Shown here one piece after another: positions 1-8,086 of a stretch of DNA of 57,496 nt. Every line of letters starts with the position of its first letter. The stretch's first letter is position 1. The position numbers were made by a program, and so were the translations under genes. The notes beneath the pieces were generated by a model that saw only the letters and a list, made by a program, of their open reading frames with translations, ran no database searches and was not told the DNA's origin. The DNA is from Lysobacter_F sp035645555 (GTDB lineage: Bacteria; Pseudomonadota; Gammaproteobacteria; Xanthomonadales; Xanthomonadaceae), in the NCBI GenBank assembly GCA_035645555.1, contig DASQMI010000064.1, positions 1 to 57,496 of the forward strand. The letters are read 5' to 3'.

Positions 1-1243
1 GGGTCAGCTTCTCCAGGTAGGCGGCGAGCAGCCAGGCGTCGTGGCCGAACGCGAACAGCCGCGACGCCGGGCCCTTCGCGGTCGGCAACAGCGCGCCAGC
101 GGCGGCCGGCGACGGCAGGCCGGTCACGCCGCGCTGCGACCACGCCTCGGTGGGAAACGCGATGCCGTCGAGCGCGCGGTCCTCCTGCGGCTTGCCGGTG
201 CCGGAGGTGAGCTGCGAGATCGCCGCCATCGGCTTGCCGGCAAGCCCGGCGAGCGCGAGCTTCGGCACGACCGCGCGCGCCCCAGCGCCGCGCAGCGCCA
301 GGAACACGCCGTCGGCGCCGCCGCCCTGCTGGGCGAACGGAGCGAAATCGGCGCTGGCCTCGCTCGCGGTGGCCACCACCGTGGCGCCGCGTTCGCTGAG
401 CCGGTCGCGCAGCGCCTGCGTGGCGCGGCGCTGGGCCTCGTCGCCGCCGCTGACCACGAGCACGCGGCGCGCGCCGCGTGCGAACAGGTAGTCGGCCGCC
501 GCGCTGCCTTCGTCTTCCGGCGACAGCGAGAAGCTCGCGGCGCCGACCGGCGGTCGCGCGTTGCCGCGGTTGAGCGCGAGCACCGGCACCGGCAGGCGGC
601 CGCGCGCGAACAGCGCATCGACTTCGTCGCGGCCGAGCGGACCGATCACCAGCTGGCTGCCATCGGCCACCGCGCGGTCGTACGCGGCGAGCGCGCCGGC
701 TTCGGCGGTGTTGTAGAACGCTACCTCCGGCCGGCGCCGCGACTCGGCGTAATAGCCGGCGAGGAAGCCGTCGCGCACCGGCGCGGCCGGGGTGGCGAGT
801 TCGCCGCTCAGCGGCAGCAGCACGGCGATGCGGTTGGGCGGGCGATAGCCGTCGCGGTCGGCGGGCGGCACGTCGGCTGGCAGCCGCCAGGCTTCGCCGC
901 GGTCGAACGGCCGCGGCAGCGGCAGGCCGCGCTGCAGCAGCGCCCGCCCGGCGTAGTTGTAGAGCGGGTCGCCTGCGGGCAGCGACGCCGCCGCGCCGGC
1001 CAGGGTCGCGTCGTCGAGCTGGCCGAGCAGGCGCTCGATCTCGCCTTCCGCGGCGGCGCGCTCGGCGCCGCTTAGGCCCGCCAGGGTGCGCGCCAGCGTG
1101 CGCGCCTGTTCGACGGTGGCATTCGCGCGCTGGGTGGGCGCCCCGCTGACGGTGCGCGGTGCGGTGGTGCAGCCGCCGAGCAGCGCGCCGACCAGCAGGA
1201 CGGAACCGAGAAGGGCAAGCGCGGAGCGGGAGTGAAGACGCAT
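1..1243 (-). CDS. lpoA: LpoA-like lipoprotein, activator of a class A penicillin-binding protein (partial)
   Basis: The reading frame stays open from an ATG at 1243 to the left window edge, giving about 414 residues; the C-terminus lies outside. The first 25 residues form a lipoprotein signal peptide: a short basic start, a hydrophobic core, and a lipobox Leu22-Gly-Gly-Cys25. The rest resembles the LppC/LpoA family, with an N-terminal helical part and then a periplasmic-binding-protein-like domain from about residue 120. The known family role is to sit in the outer membrane and stimulate PBP1A-type synthases. Divergence from rsmI matches lpoA/rsmI in other gammaproteobacteria. A TAGAAT -10-like box lies at 1279-1274 on the minus strand. 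No residue-level functional site was checked. Confidence 0.88.
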   Translation of the reverse strand, partial: MRLHSRSALALLGSVLLVGALLGGCTTAPRTVSGAPTQRANATVEQARTLARTLAGLSGAERAAAEGEIERLLGQLDDATLAGAAASLPAGDPLYNYAGRALLQRGLPLPRPFDRGEAWRLPADVPPADRDGYRPPNRIAVLLPLSGELATPAAPVRDGFLAGYYAESRRRPEVAFYNTAEAGALAAYDRAVADGSQLVIGPLGRDEVDALFARGRLPVPVLALNRGNARPPVGAASFSLSPEDEGSAAADYLFARGARRVLVVSGGDEAQRRATQALRDRLSERGATVVATASEASADFAPFAQQGGGADGVFLALRGAGARAVVPKLALAGLAGKPMAAISQLTSGTGKPQEDRALDGIAFPTEAWSQRGVTGLPSPAAAGALLPTAKGPASRLFAFGHDAWLLAAYLEKLT

Positions 1244-1318
1244 CGGCACGGGTGTCGGGAGAGAGGCCGGGCGATTCTACTCGGAGCCCCGCGGCCGGCG
1301 GCTCACGCGGCGTGGCCT

Positions 1319-1324
1319 TACCAT
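1319..1324 (+). promoter_or_regulatory. -10-like box directly before rsmI (leaderless start candidate)
   Basis: TACCAT ends exactly 6 nt before the rsmI ATG at 1331, and no Shine-Dalgarno sequence precedes that ATG. If this is the -10 box, transcription would begin at or next to the start codon. No good -35 hexamer is visible at 16-18 nt spacing, so this is a candidate only. Confidence 0.35.
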
Positions 1325-1330
1325 CGCGCG

Positions 1331-2176
1331 ATGAGCGAAGCGTCTTCCGGCACCCTGTTCGTCGTCGCCACCCCGATCGGCAACCTTGGCGACCTCACCC
1401 CGCGCGCGCTGGACACGCTGCGTGCGGTCGACGCGATCTGCGCCGAGGACACCCGGCGCACGCGCCAGCTGCTGGCGCACTACGGGCTGCAGCGGCCGCT
1501 GGTCGCGCTGCACGAGCACAACGAGGACGCGCAGGCGGCGCAGCTGGTCGCGCGCCTGCAGGCGGGCCAGTCGCTCGCGCTGGTGTCGGACGCGGGCACG
1601 CCGCTGATCAGCGATCCCGGCTACCGCCTGGTGCGGGCGGCGCGCGCCGCCGGCGTGCGGGTTTCGCCGGTGCCGGGGGCGTGCGCGGCGATCGCCGCGC
1701 TGAGCGCGGCGGGCGTGCCGTCCGACCGCTTCGTGTTCGAAGGCTTCCTGCCGGCCAAGCCGGCGGCCCGGCGCGAGCGGCTGGCGCGGCTGGCCGCGGA
1801 GACGCGCACGCTGCTGTTCTACGAATCCGCGCACCGCATCGAGGAGTCGCTGGCCGACTGCGCGGCGGTGTTCGGTGGCGAGCGCCGCGCGGTGCTGGCG
1901 CGCGAGCTGACCAAGCTGTTCGAGACCGTGCTCGACGGTTCGCTCGCCGCGCTGCATGCCCGCGTGCGCGCCGACGCCGACCAGCGCAAAGGCGAGTTCG
2001 TGCTGATCATCGAGGGCGCCGGCGACGACGAGGCGGCGCGCATCGCCGAAGGACGCCGCCTGTACGCGCGGCTCGGCGAGCACCTGCCGCCGTCGACCGC
2101 GGCCAAGCTCGCCGCCGAGCTCAGCGGCGCGCCGCGCAAGGCGCTGTACGGCGCGAGCGAGCCCCCGCCCGGCTGA
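1331..2176 (+). CDS. rsmI: 16S rRNA (cytidine1402-2'-O)-methyltransferase
   Basis: This 281-residue protein belongs to the tetrapyrrole-methylase-fold RsmI family (formerly YraL). The family uses S-adenosylmethionine to 2'-O-methylate C1402 in the ribosomal decoding centre. Hallmarks are ATPIGNLGD near residue 15, the EDTRRT block near 40, VSDAGTPLISDPGY near 85, and FYESAHRI in the second half. The ATG at 1331 is chosen because the family motif follows within 20 residues; the frame is open further upstream but that part has no family similarity. The gene diverges from lpoA and is followed 54 nt later by RNase P RNA. Confidence 0.95.
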   Translation: MSEASSGTLFVVATPIGNLGDLTPRALDTLRAVDAICAEDTRRTRQLLAHYGLQRPLVALHEHNEDAQAAQLVARLQAGQSLALVSDAGTPLISDPGYRLVRAARAAGVRVSPVPGACAAIAALSAAGVPSDRFVFEGFLPAKPAARRERLARLAAETRTLLFYESAHRIEESLADCAAVFGGERRAVLARELTKLFETVLDGSLAALHARVRADADQRKGEFVLIIEGAGDDEAARIAEGRRLYARLGEHLPPSTAAKLAAELSGAPRKALYGASEPPPG

Positions 2177-2217
2177 ACCACGAAGCGCACCGCCGTGTCG
2201 GCGCTGCCGTTCGCGAC

Positions 2218-2223
2218 TACACT
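2218..2223 (+). promoter_or_regulatory. -10 box of the RNase P RNA gene
   Basis: TACACT lies 7 nt before the predicted 5' end of RNase P RNA at 2231, the expected spacing for a -10 element. No convincing -35 box is seen about 17 nt upstream (the hexamer there is GTGTCG). Confidence 0.5.
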
Positions 2224-2230
2224 GGCGGCG

Positions 2231-2575
2231 CGGAGTCGGCCAGACAGTCGCGTCATCTTCGGATGCCGAGGAAAGTCCGGGCTCCACAGGGCACGGTGCC
2301 AGGTAACGCCTGGGCGGCGCGAGCCGACGGAAAGTGCAACAGAGAGAGACCGCCGATGGCCCGCAAGGGATCAGGCAAGGGTGAAACGGTGCGGTAAGAG
2401 CGCACCGCGAGTCCGGCAACGGACCGGCACGGCAAACCCCACCGGGAGCAAGGCCAAATAGGGAGGCGATGCCGCGGCCCGCGGTGCCTCCGGGTAGGCT
2501 GCTTGAGCCGCGCAGCGATGCGCGGCCGAGAGGAATGACTGTCCACGACAGAACCCGGCTTATCGGCCGGCTCCG
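2231..2575 (+). ncRNA. rnpB: RNase P RNA, bacterial class A
   Basis: This is the catalytic RNA of ribonuclease P, which trims tRNA 5' leaders. The ends are set by the P1 helix: CGGAGTCGGCC at 2231-2241 pairs with GGCCGGCTCCG at 2565-2575, with one G-U pair. Universally conserved blocks appear in order: CAGACAGTCGC near 2241, GAGGAAAGTCCGGGCTCC near 2270, GGTAACGCCTGG near 2301, GTGCAACAGAGAG near 2333, GGTAAGAGCGCACCGCG near 2392, GGAGCAAGGCCAAATAGGG near 2445, and GACTGTCCACGACAGAACC near 2537. At about 345 nt it is slightly shorter than the E. coli RNA, mainly through a short helix near 2255. Confidence 0.97.
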
Positions 2576-2901
2576 CCTCTTTTCCCGCCCCCCGCGGCCG
2601 CGCGAGCCGGGCTTTACGCCCACTGCCGGCGTCGCGCCCGGGCCGTGAGCGCTTCAGGTTTGCGCGCCATGGCGCTATCAATCGGTGTCGCCATCTACGA
2701 TAGATTGCGCAGATCGCGCCGCGCGCCTGCGCGGCGCGCGTGACGGGCATCGGCCCGGCGCTTCCCTCCGGCCTCGGCACCGATCGACGGGCTCGTCTCA
2801 GAAAGTGAGACTAATCAAGCGCTAGGGGATAACTCTTGATCCAGCCTCTCAAGTTCTTCGCAAGCCCTTGATCCGCTTGGCGAAATTCGCGCGAAAGCTT
2901 G
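2576..2901. other. Non-coding gap between RNase P RNA and the dcw promoter
   Basis: No credible gene is seen here. The stretch holds several structured elements: a T-rich tract after rnpB (near 2578-2584); a 12-bp palindrome at 2664-2675; a perfect 10-bp stem with a 4-nt loop at 2715-2738; a 6-bp stem with a 5-nt loop at 2795-2811; and CTTGATCC twice, at 2835-2842 and 2867-2874. From about 2800 onward the sequence is clearly less GC-rich than its surroundings, as expected ahead of a strong promoter. Confidence 0.6.
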
Positions 2902-2930
2902 TTGACAACCCTGTGGGCCGCTCCTAAGGT
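2902..2930 (+). promoter_or_regulatory. Sigma-70 promoter of the dcw cluster
   Basis: A perfect -35 TTGACA at 2902-2907 is followed after 17 nt by TAAGGT at 2925-2930. Transcription would start near 2937, giving a leader of about 105 nt before mraZ. It is the best match to the sigma-70 consensus seen in the window and the only strong promoter upstream of the 13-gene division and wall run. Confidence 0.7.
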
Positions 2931-2973
2931 GGCATTCCGAGGGAAAACCGGGTTTTTTGTGGTTTTCCGTGGC
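2929..2973 (+). repeat. Five 10-bp-phased repeats, candidate MraZ operator
   Basis: GTGGC (2929), GAGGG (2939), CGGGT (2949), GTGGT (2959) and GTGGC (2969) recur at exactly 10-bp intervals, separated by mostly A/T-rich 5-nt spacers. Known MraZ-binding sites are short TGGG-type direct repeats with 5-nt spacers just upstream of mraZ. The first repeat overlaps the -10 box and the rest lie over and after the start site, which fits autorepression. Confidence 0.7.
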
Positions 2974-3041
2974 CACGTTCGCCGCAGGGCGAACCGACAA
3001 AGGCGACGCCGCCGCAGAGCGACGCGCCGAACGGACGGGCG

Positions 3042-3488
3042 ATGTTCCAGGGCGAAACCGCCATCACCATCGACGACAAGGGCCGGCTGGCGATTCCGAC
3101 CGCCTTCCGGGACCTGGTCGCGCGCGAGTGCGGCAACCGCCTGGTGATCACCTACAACCCGTTCGAGTCGGGCTCGCTGTACCTGTATCCGGTCGCGGTC
3201 TGGGAGCGCGTGCGCGACCAGGTCAACGCGCTGCCGAAGGCGAAGCGGGTCAACCGCAGCATGCAGCTGAAGCTGGTCGGCGCGGCCTGCCACGTCGAGC
3301 TCGACAACAACGGCCGCATCGGTATTCCCGCCAGCCATCGCGCCGCGGTCGGCATCGAGAAGAAGGCCGTGCTGCTGGGCATGGGCGACAAGTTCGAGTT
3401 GTGGAGCGAGCAGGCGCATCACGCGCAGATCCGTCAGACGATCTCTGACGAGGATCTGAGCGACGAGCTGCTCGACCTGCAGCTATGA
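3042..3488 (+). CDS. mraZ: MraZ, transcriptional regulator of the division and cell wall cluster
   Basis: At 148 residues this is a full-length MraZ, an AbrB-fold protein that forms rings and binds repeats upstream of its own gene. It has two copies of the MraZ half-domain, each with the DxxxR signature: Asp11-Arg15 in the first and Asp88-Arg92 in the second. The start at 3042 gives the standard N-terminus; upstream bases provide only a weak GGACGG ribosome-binding site. It is first in the dcw operon, and the phased repeats just upstream make negative autoregulation likely. The stop overlaps an in-frame ATG of the next gene. Confidence 0.97.
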   Translation: MFQGETAITIDDKGRLAIPTAFRDLVARECGNRLVITYNPFESGSLYLYPVAVWERVRDQVNALPKAKRVNRSMQLKLVGAACHVELDNNGRIGIPASHRAAVGIEKKAVLLGMGDKFELWSEQAHHAQIRQTISDEDLSDELLDLQL

Positions 3489-3499
3489 CGGAGGGTGGC

Positions 3500-4444
3500 A
3501 TGGAGCGCGCGTCTGCGGCTTCCGGCCACCGCCCCGTCCTCTACACGCAGGTGTTGGACGGTTTGCAGGTGCGTGCCGACGGCATCTACCTCGACGGCAC
3601 GTTCGGCCGCGGCGGACACGCCCGCGGCGTGCTCGAGCGTCTGGGTCCCGGAGGCCGCTTGCTGCTGATGGACAAGGATCCCGAAGCGATCGCGATCGCG
3701 CAGGCGGAGTTCGCCGGCGACGCGCGCGTCGCGGTCCGCCACGGCAGCTTCGCCGAACTCGCGCAGTGGGACGCGACCGCGGCCGGGCTCGACGGCGTGC
3801 TGTTCGATCTCGGCGTGTCCTCGCCGCAGCTCGACGTCGCCGAACGCGGCTTCAGCTTCGGCAAGGACGGCCCGCTCGACATGCGGATGGATCCGACCCG
3901 CGGCCCGAGCGCGGCGGAATGGCTGGCCGAAGCGGACGAGCGCGAGATCGCCGACGTGCTGTGGCGCTACGGCGAGGAGCGCCAGAGCCGGCGCATCGCG
4001 CGCGCGATCGTGGCGCGTCGTGCCACCCAGCCGCTCACCCGCACGCGCGAACTCGCCGAGCTGGTCGCGTCCGTGCTGCCGCGCGGCGACGGCAAGACCC
4101 ATCCGGCCACGCGCAGCTTTCAGGCCATCCGCATCCACATCAACCGCGAGCTGGCCGATCTCGAGGCCGGGCTGGACGCCGCGCACGCGCGGCTGAAGCC
4201 CGGCGGCCGGCTGGCGGTGATCAGCTTCCATTCGCTGGAAGACCGCATCGTCAAGCAGTTCATCGCGCGCCATGCCAAGGCCCCGCCGGCGAGCCGGCGG
4301 ATGCCGGTGGCACCGGTGTTCACCCCGACGCTGCGCGCGGTCGGCGATGCGTGCAAGGCCGACGAGGCGGAGCTCGCTGCCAATCCCCGCGCGCGCAGCG
4401 CGGTGCTGCGCGTGGCCGAGAAATTGCAGGAGGCCACGGCATGA
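3500..4444 (+). CDS. rsmH: 16S rRNA (cytosine1402-N4)-methyltransferase
   Basis: RsmH (MraW) methylates N4 of C1402, the same nucleotide that RsmI modifies on the ribose, so both enzymes for m4Cm1402 are encoded within 3 kb. The 314-residue protein has the SAM-binding motif Asp32-Gly-Thr-Phe-Gly-Arg-Gly-Gly-His40, the FDLGVSSPQLD block, and the C-terminal SFHSLEDRIVK signature. Two starts are possible. ATG 3485 overlaps the mraZ stop (ATGA) but has no ribosome-binding site; ATG 3500 has GGAGG 5 nt upstream and is preferred. The stop overlaps ftsL by 4 nt. Confidence 0.95.
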   Translation: MERASAASGHRPVLYTQVLDGLQVRADGIYLDGTFGRGGHARGVLERLGPGGRLLLMDKDPEAIAIAQAEFAGDARVAVRHGSFAELAQWDATAAGLDGVLFDLGVSSPQLDVAERGFSFGKDGPLDMRMDPTRGPSAAEWLAEADEREIADVLWRYGEERQSRRIARAIVARRATQPLTRTRELAELVASVLPRGDGKTHPATRSFQAIRIHINRELADLEAGLDAAHARLKPGGRLAVISFHSLEDRIVKQFIARHAKAPPASRRMPVAPVFTPTLRAVGDACKADEAELAANPRARSAVLRVAEKLQEATA

Positions 4445-4707
4445 GCCTGCGCCTGCTGCTGACCCTGCTGGTTGCCGCGAACATCGTCTCCGCGCTCGGT
4501 GTGGTGTACGCGCGCCACCAGCACCGCCAGCTGTTCGTGCAGCTGAGCCGGCTGGAACGCGAGCGCGACGAGCTCAACATCGAATTCGGCCGCCTGCAGC
4601 TGGAGCAGGCGACGTGGGCGGAGAGCAACCGCATCGACCAAGTCGCGCGCGAGCGGCTGGGGATGAAGTTCCCGGAAGCGGGCGAGATCGTGGTGGTGAA
4701 GCGATGA
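4441..4707 (+). CDS. ftsL: Cell division protein FtsL
   Basis: FtsL is a small bitopic protein that forms the FtsQLB subcomplex and helps switch on FtsWI at the septum. The 88-residue product has a short cytoplasmic tail, one membrane segment at about residues 4-23, and a periplasmic coiled coil at about 25-60 ending in the family's RLGMK-type motif. AGGAGG lies 7 nt before the ATG. It overlaps rsmH upstream and ftsI downstream by 4 nt each, so translation is probably coupled. Identity rests on topology and position as well as the short C-terminal motif, because FtsL sequences diverge strongly. Confidence 0.93.
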   Translation: MSLRLLLTLLVAANIVSALGVVYARHQHRQLFVQLSRLERERDELNIEFGRLQLEQATWAESNRIDQVARERLGMKFPEAGEIVVVKR

Positions 4708-6617
4708 GCGGCCGCCGCGAGTCCGACCGCATCCCGCTGCTCGCCGCGCTGCGCGAGCGTCTCGGCGGCGAACGCGACGCGCGCGGCGCCGGTCCGCTGC
4801 GCGGGCGCGCGCAGTTCAACCTGCGCGGGCGGCTGCGCATCGTCGGCGGCGTGCTGGCGCTGTGCTCGGTCGCGCTGGTGGTGCGCGCGTTCGAGCTGCA
4901 GGTGGTGGACAACGAGTTCTACCGCCGCCAGGCCGATGCGCGCTCGCTGCGCGAGATCCCGATCCCGACCTCGCGCGGCATGATCACCGACCGCAACGGC
5001 GAGCCGCTGGCGGTGTCCACGCCGGTGGAATCGGTGTGGGCCAACCCGCAGGAGCTGCTGAAGGCGCCGCAGCACCTGCCCAAGCTCGCCGCGCTGCTCG
5101 GCGTGCCGCTCGACGAGCTCACCCGCAAGCTCAGTCAGCGCGCCGACCGCGAATTCGTCTACCTGAAGCGGCGGATCAATCCGGACCAGGCGCGGCGCAT
5201 CCTCGCGCCCGGCATTCCGGGCGTGTTCTCGCAGCGCGAGTACCGGCGCTTCTACCCGCAGGGCGAAGCGCTGGCGCACGTGCTGGGATTCACCAACATC
5301 GACGACCGCGGCCAGGAGGGCCTCGAGCTCGCGTTCGACGACTGGCTGCGCGGCAAGCCCGGCGCCAAGCGGGTGATCCGCGACAACCGCGGCCGTATCG
5401 TGGAGAACGTCGACCTGCTGCGGCCGGCGCAGCCGGGCCACGACCTCACGCTGAGCATCGACCGCCGTGTGCAGTTCCTCGCCTACCGCGAGCTGCGCGC
5501 CGCGCTCGAGCGCACCGGCGCCAAGGCCGGCTCGGCCGTGGTGATGGACGTGCACACCGGCGAAGTGCTGGCGATGGTCAACCTGCCGACGTTCAATCCG
5601 AATGCGGTCGGCGGCGGCAACCGCGACGCGCACCGCAACCGTGCGGTCACCGACGTGGTCGAGCCAGGTTCGACGATGAAGCCGATCACGGTGGCGGCGG
5701 CGATGAAGGCCGGCATCGCCACCCCGGACACGCTGGTCGACGTCTCGCCCGGCCACATGCAGCTGGGCCGCTACACGATCAGCGATCACCACAATTACGG
5801 CATCCAGACCGTCACCGGGCTGATCACCAAGAGCTCCAACATCGGCGCGGCCAAGCTCGCCGCGCGGATGAACGACCAGTATCTCTACGAGTTCGTCCGC
5901 CGCTTCGGCTACGGCCGCTCCACCGGCAGCGGGTTCCCGGGCGAGGTCTCCGGCGTGCTGCCGCCGCCGTCGAGCTGGAGCGGCACGACCAAGGCGACCA
6001 TCTCCTACGGCTACGGCCTGTCGGCCACGCCGCTGCAGATCGCGCGTGCGTACGCCGCGCTCGGCAACGGCGGCCGCCTGCTGACGCCCACGTTCGTCAA
6101 AGGCCAGCGCGGCGAAGTGCGCGAGGCGCTCGACGCGCCGACCGCGCGCGAGATCGTGCGGATGATGCAGACCGTCACCGAGCCCGGCGGTACCGCCGTG
6201 CAGGCGGCGATCCTCGGCTACCACGTCGCCGGCAAGACCGGCACCGCGCGCAAGTTCAACGCCAGCGGCGGCTACTCGCGCCGCTACGTGTCCTTCTTCG
6301 CCGGGCTGGTGCCGGCGCACGCGCCGCGCTTCTCGATGGTGGTGGTGATCGACGACCCGGATCCGGCCAAGGGCTACTTCGGCGGTCTGGTCTCAGCGCC
6401 GGTGTTCCGCTCGGTGATGGAAGGCACGCTGCGGCTGATGGACGTGGCGCCGGACGACATCGACACCTGGCTCGCCGCGCAGACCGCCGACGGCCTGAAG
6501 CGCCAGCAGCGCGGCGAAGCCGGTCCGGTGCTGCCGGTCGACGACCTGGTCGCGGCGACGCCGCTGACCGTGCGCGCGGCCACGTCGCTCCCGCCTGCCG
6601 CGGAGGTGACGCGATGA
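4704..6617 (+). CDS. ftsI: Septal peptidoglycan transpeptidase FtsI (PBP3)
   Basis: This class B penicillin-binding protein cross-links septal peptidoglycan together with the polymerase FtsW. The 637-residue chain has a cytoplasmic N-terminus, one membrane anchor at about 44-64, a pedestal domain, and a transpeptidase domain with all three active-site motifs: Ser323-Thr-Met-Lys326, Ser377-Ser-Asn379 and Lys511-Thr-Gly-Thr514. About 70 residues follow the last motif. The ATG overlaps the ftsL stop (ATGA) and the stop overlaps the murE start, so it is embedded in the dcw operon. Confidence 0.97.
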   Translation: MSGRRESDRIPLLAALRERLGGERDARGAGPLRGRAQFNLRGRLRIVGGVLALCSVALVVRAFELQVVDNEFYRRQADARSLREIPIPTSRGMITDRNGEPLAVSTPVESVWANPQELLKAPQHLPKLAALLGVPLDELTRKLSQRADREFVYLKRRINPDQARRILAPGIPGVFSQREYRRFYPQGEALAHVLGFTNIDDRGQEGLELAFDDWLRGKPGAKRVIRDNRGRIVENVDLLRPAQPGHDLTLSIDRRVQFLAYRELRAALERTGAKAGSAVVMDVHTGEVLAMVNLPTFNPNAVGGGNRDAHRNRAVTDVVEPGSTMKPITVAAAMKAGIATPDTLVDVSPGHMQLGRYTISDHHNYGIQTVTGLITKSSNIGAAKLAARMNDQYLYEFVRRFGYGRSTGSGFPGEVSGVLPPPSSWSGTTKATISYGYGLSATPLQIARAYAALGNGGRLLTPTFVKGQRGEVREALDAPTAREIVRMMQTVTEPGGTAVQAAILGYHVAGKTGTARKFNASGGYSRRYVSFFAGLVPAHAPRFSMVVVIDDPDPAKGYFGGLVSAPVFRSVMEGTLRLMDVAPDDIDTWLAAQTADGLKRQQRGEAGPVLPVDDLVAATPLTVRAATSLPPAAEVTR

Positions 6618-8086
6618 GCCGCGCGATGGCGCTCGCCGAACTGCTGCCGGATGTCGCCGGGATCCCGGCGGAGCTGACGATCACCGGGCTGGTGCAGGAC
6701 AGCCGCGCGGTGCGCGCCGGGCACGCGTTCGTGGCGATCGCGGGCTTCGGCGCGCACGGCCTGCAGTTCGCCGCACAGGCGCAGCAGGCCGGCGCCGCGG
6801 CGGTGCTGTTCGAGCCGCCGGCGCCGCCGGATCTCGCGGTGCCCGCCGGTGCGATCGCGGTGCCCGCGCTGCGCGCGCGCCTGGGCGAGCTCGCCGACCG
6901 CTTCCACGGCCGTCCGACCACGCGCATGGACGTCGTCGGCGTGACCGGCACCAACGGCAAGACCTCGACCGTGCAGCTGATCGCGCAGGCGTGGACGCGC
7001 ATGGGCCGCAGCTGCGGGACGATCGGCACGCTCGGCGCGGGCCTGTACGGCCGGGTGGAGCCGACCGGGTTCACCACGCCGCTGGTGCTGCCGCTGCACG
7101 CCATGATCGCCGACATGCACGATGCCGGCGCCGACGCGCTGGCGATGGAAGTGAGCTCGCACGCGCTCGACCAGGGCCGCGTCGACGGCGTGCATTTCGA
7201 CGTCGCGGTGTTCACCAACCTCACCCGCGACCACCTCGACTACCACGGCGACATGGCGCGCTACGGCGAGGCCAAGGCGCGGCTGTTCGCGTGGCCGGGC
7301 CTGAAGGCCGCGGTCGTCAACCTCGACGACACGTTCGGCCGCGAACTGTTCAACCGCCTGCCGGCCGGCGTGCGCGCGATCGGGCTGAGCGCGCGCGGCC
7401 AGGCGCAGGCCGAGGTCGCGGCGAGCGACATCCGCCCGGACGTCTCCGGCCTGGCGTTCACGCTCGCCATCGGTGGCGAACGCTTCGCGCTGCGCTCGCG
7501 CCTGCTCGGCCGCTTCAACGTCGACAACCTGCTCGCGGTCGCCGGCGCGCTGCACGCGCTCGGGACGCCGTCGACGCGGATCGCCAGCGTGCTCGCCGAG
7601 CTCGAACCGGTGCACGGCCGCATGAACCGGCTCGGCGGCGACGGCGTGCGTCCGCTGGTGGTGATCGACTACGCGCACACGCCGGACGCCTTGCAGCAGG
7701 CGCTGAGCAGCCTGCGCGCGCACGCCGCCCGGCAGCTGGTGTGCGTGTTCGGCTGCGGCGGCGAGCGCGACCGCGGCAAGCGCCCGCAGATGGCGGCGAT
7801 CGCCGAGCAGGGTGCCGACCACGTGATTGTCACCGACGACAACCCGCGCGGCGAGGACGGCGACGCGATCGTCGCCGACATCCGGGCCGGCTTCCGCGCG
7901 CCGGAACGCATCACCGTCGAGCGCGACCGCCGGCGCGCGATCGAACTAGCCATCCGCGAGGCCGGACCCCACGACGTGGTGCTGATCGCGGGCAAGGGAC
8001 ACGAGCCTTACCAGGAGATTTCCGGCGTGCGCCATCCGTTCGACGACACCGAAGCCGCGCGCGCGGCGCTGGAGGCGCGCGCATGA
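6614..8086 (+). CDS. murE: UDP-MurNAc-L-Ala-D-Glu:meso-diaminopimelate ligase
   Basis: MurE adds the third amino acid to the muropeptide precursor in the cytoplasm, using ATP. The 490-residue protein has the three Mur-ligase domains, with the P-loop Gly112-Thr-Asn-Gly-Lys116-Thr-Ser. The Asp409-Asn-Pro-Arg412 motif is the family's determinant for meso-diaminopimelate rather than lysine, so a Gram-negative DAP-type wall is expected. The ATG overlaps the ftsI stop and the stop overlaps the murF ATG. The enzyme expects a D-Glu-containing substrate, which matters here because no murD lies in the cluster. Confidence 0.97.
   Translation: MSRAMALAELLPDVAGIPAELTITGLVQDSRAVRAGHAFVAIAGFGAHGLQFAAQAQQAGAAAVLFEPPAPPDLAVPAGAIAVPALRARLGELADRFHGRPTTRMDVVGVTGTNGKTSTVQLIAQAWTRMGRSCGTIGTLGAGLYGRVEPTGFTTPLVLPLHAMIADMHDAGADALAMEVSSHALDQGRVDGVHFDVAVFTNLTRDHLDYHGDMARYGEAKARLFAWPGLKAAVVNLDDTFGRELFNRLPAGVRAIGLSARGQAQAEVAASDIRPDVSGLAFTLAIGGERFALRSRLLGRFNVDNLLAVAGALHALGTPSTRIASVLAELEPVHGRMNRLGGDGVRPLVVIDYAHTPDALQQALSSLRAHAARQLVCVFGCGGERDRGKRPQMAAIAEQGADHVIVTDDNPRGEDGDAIVADIRAGFRAPERITVERDRRRAIELAIREAGPHDVVLIAGKGHEPYQEISGVRHPFDDTEAARAALEARA

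Noticed and set aside
41..1075. A 344-codon plus-strand frame at the left edge
   Set aside because: It is antisense to the lpoA frame, which has a signal peptide, lipobox and family similarity.
3485..3499. rsmH starting at the ATG inside the mraZ stop
   Set aside because: Possible, but it lacks a ribosome-binding site, whereas ATG 3500 has GGAGG at 5 nt; noted as an alternative.
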